A stretch of 64,000 nucleotides of DNA from Vibrio tubiashii (lineage in GTDB: Bacteria; Pseudomonadota; Gammaproteobacteria; Enterobacterales; Vibrionaceae). This document shows, one piece after another, positions 63,789 through 64,000 of this stretch (positions are counted from its first letter, which is position 1; every line of letters begins with the position of its first letter). The notes under the pieces are model-generated. The model did no database searches. It was not told the origin of the DNA and saw nothing but the letters and a program-made list of their open reading frames with translations. The stretch covers positions 90,361 through 154,360 of the forward strand of contig JRWQ01000014.1 in the NCBI GenBank assembly GCA_000775715.1. Reading direction: 5' to 3'. Both the position numbers and the translations under genes were made by a program.

Positions 63789-64000
63789 GAAAGTCACAAC
63801 CCTTTGAAATTCAAGTAATGACCTTCAAGTTATCATCTATTAGAGAAATCTAGAAATAAAAATTCATTGTCGCAGTGTAAAACAGGATTAAAACCCAGAC
63901 AACGTTAACAATTTCGCAACCATTGCATCGAATATAGTGAGATATTCTGTCTAGGATTAGAGTTTGAATCTATGGATGATCTGATTGGAACTACCACGCC

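Noticed and set aside
63876..63893. TyrR-box-like TGTAAA-N6-TTAAAA upstream of the aminotransferase gene
   Set aside because: Two mismatches in the right arm and the outer G and C of the box are missing; too weak to list as a site.
63972..64000. Possible start of a rightward gene (MDDLIGTTT) at the window edge
   Set aside because: Only nine codons are visible and there is no ribosome site, so it cannot be supported.

Overview
The window looks like a stretch of a Vibrio chromosome, most likely the second (smaller) one. The evidence is the gene content: a luxPQ autoinducer-2 receptor pair, a napFDABC operon divergent from narQP, dcuC, an HMG-CoA reductase, fabV, yccS, and several small families typical of Vibrionaceae (a DUF3389-like protein, a TIGR02808-like short protein, DUF2164). 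Most of these families have V. cholerae relatives on chromosome II. That placement rests on my knowledge of the families; I made no alignment. Base composition and codon style look uniform. There are no rRNA or tRNA genes, phage, CRISPR arrays or intact transposases. This is mostly conserved core and semi-core DNA, and I did not find a dramatic new defence or biosynthetic island.

Layout. 0-6.3 kb: the 5' part of an SgrR-type regulator, DUF3389-menI, an M48 lipoprotein protease, an M50 membrane protease, a PhnA-type protein, a DUF1223 protein, a small DUF1127-like protein, and terC/alx. 6.27-7.0 kb is the richest non-coding stretch. It holds a yybP-ykoY manganese riboswitch with its own sigma70-like promoter and a Shine-Dalgarno-masking hairpin in front of terC. 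Next to it are a 278-bp element with 19-bp terminal inverted repeats (MITE-like) and a self-contained 31-codon membrane-peptide gene with its own terminator. 7-19 kb: a cytoplasmic 5'-nucleotidase-family protein, an OLD-family ATPase/TOPRIM protein (YbjD type), YcdZ, a LysR regulator divergent from a FocA-CBS fusion transporter (preceded by a short upstream ORF with a near-perfect ribosome site), yceJ-yceI, DUF2164, an EAL protein, and dcuC.

19-26.3 kb is a nitrate-respiration module: narP-narQ read left and napFDABC plus a 45-aa membrane protein read right. The shared spacer contains an FNR-like site and a perfect NarP-type palindrome, so the sensor pair very probably controls the divergent operon. 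A strong hairpin without a T-tract lies between napA and napB.

26.3-47.9 kb: galE, a PAS-GGDEF cyclase, pxpABC (5-oxoprolinase), an FAD oxidoreductase, a ybbA-ybbP type ABC exporter head to head with tesA (their start codons overlap in one CATG), fabV, a GAF-GGDEF-EAL protein, an ABC-class ATPase, an acetyltransferase, a J-domain protein, a 2OG-Fe(II) dioxygenase, a DUF2238 protein, cutA and helD.

48-64 kb: yccS, two small unknown genes (one resembling a miniature flagellar axial protein), HMG-CoA reductase, luxQ-luxP, a TraF-family outer-membrane protein, a GIY-YIG protein, yceH, yeeX, a YgjV-like protein, an OmpA lipoprotein, a DsbA-like lipoprotein with an FKBP isomerase, a retropepsin-like lipoprotein, and an aromatic/aspartate aminotransferase. 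Three c-di-GMP proteins (16.5, 27.4 and 38.9 kb), the AI-2 receptor and NarQ-NarP make the window rich in signalling.
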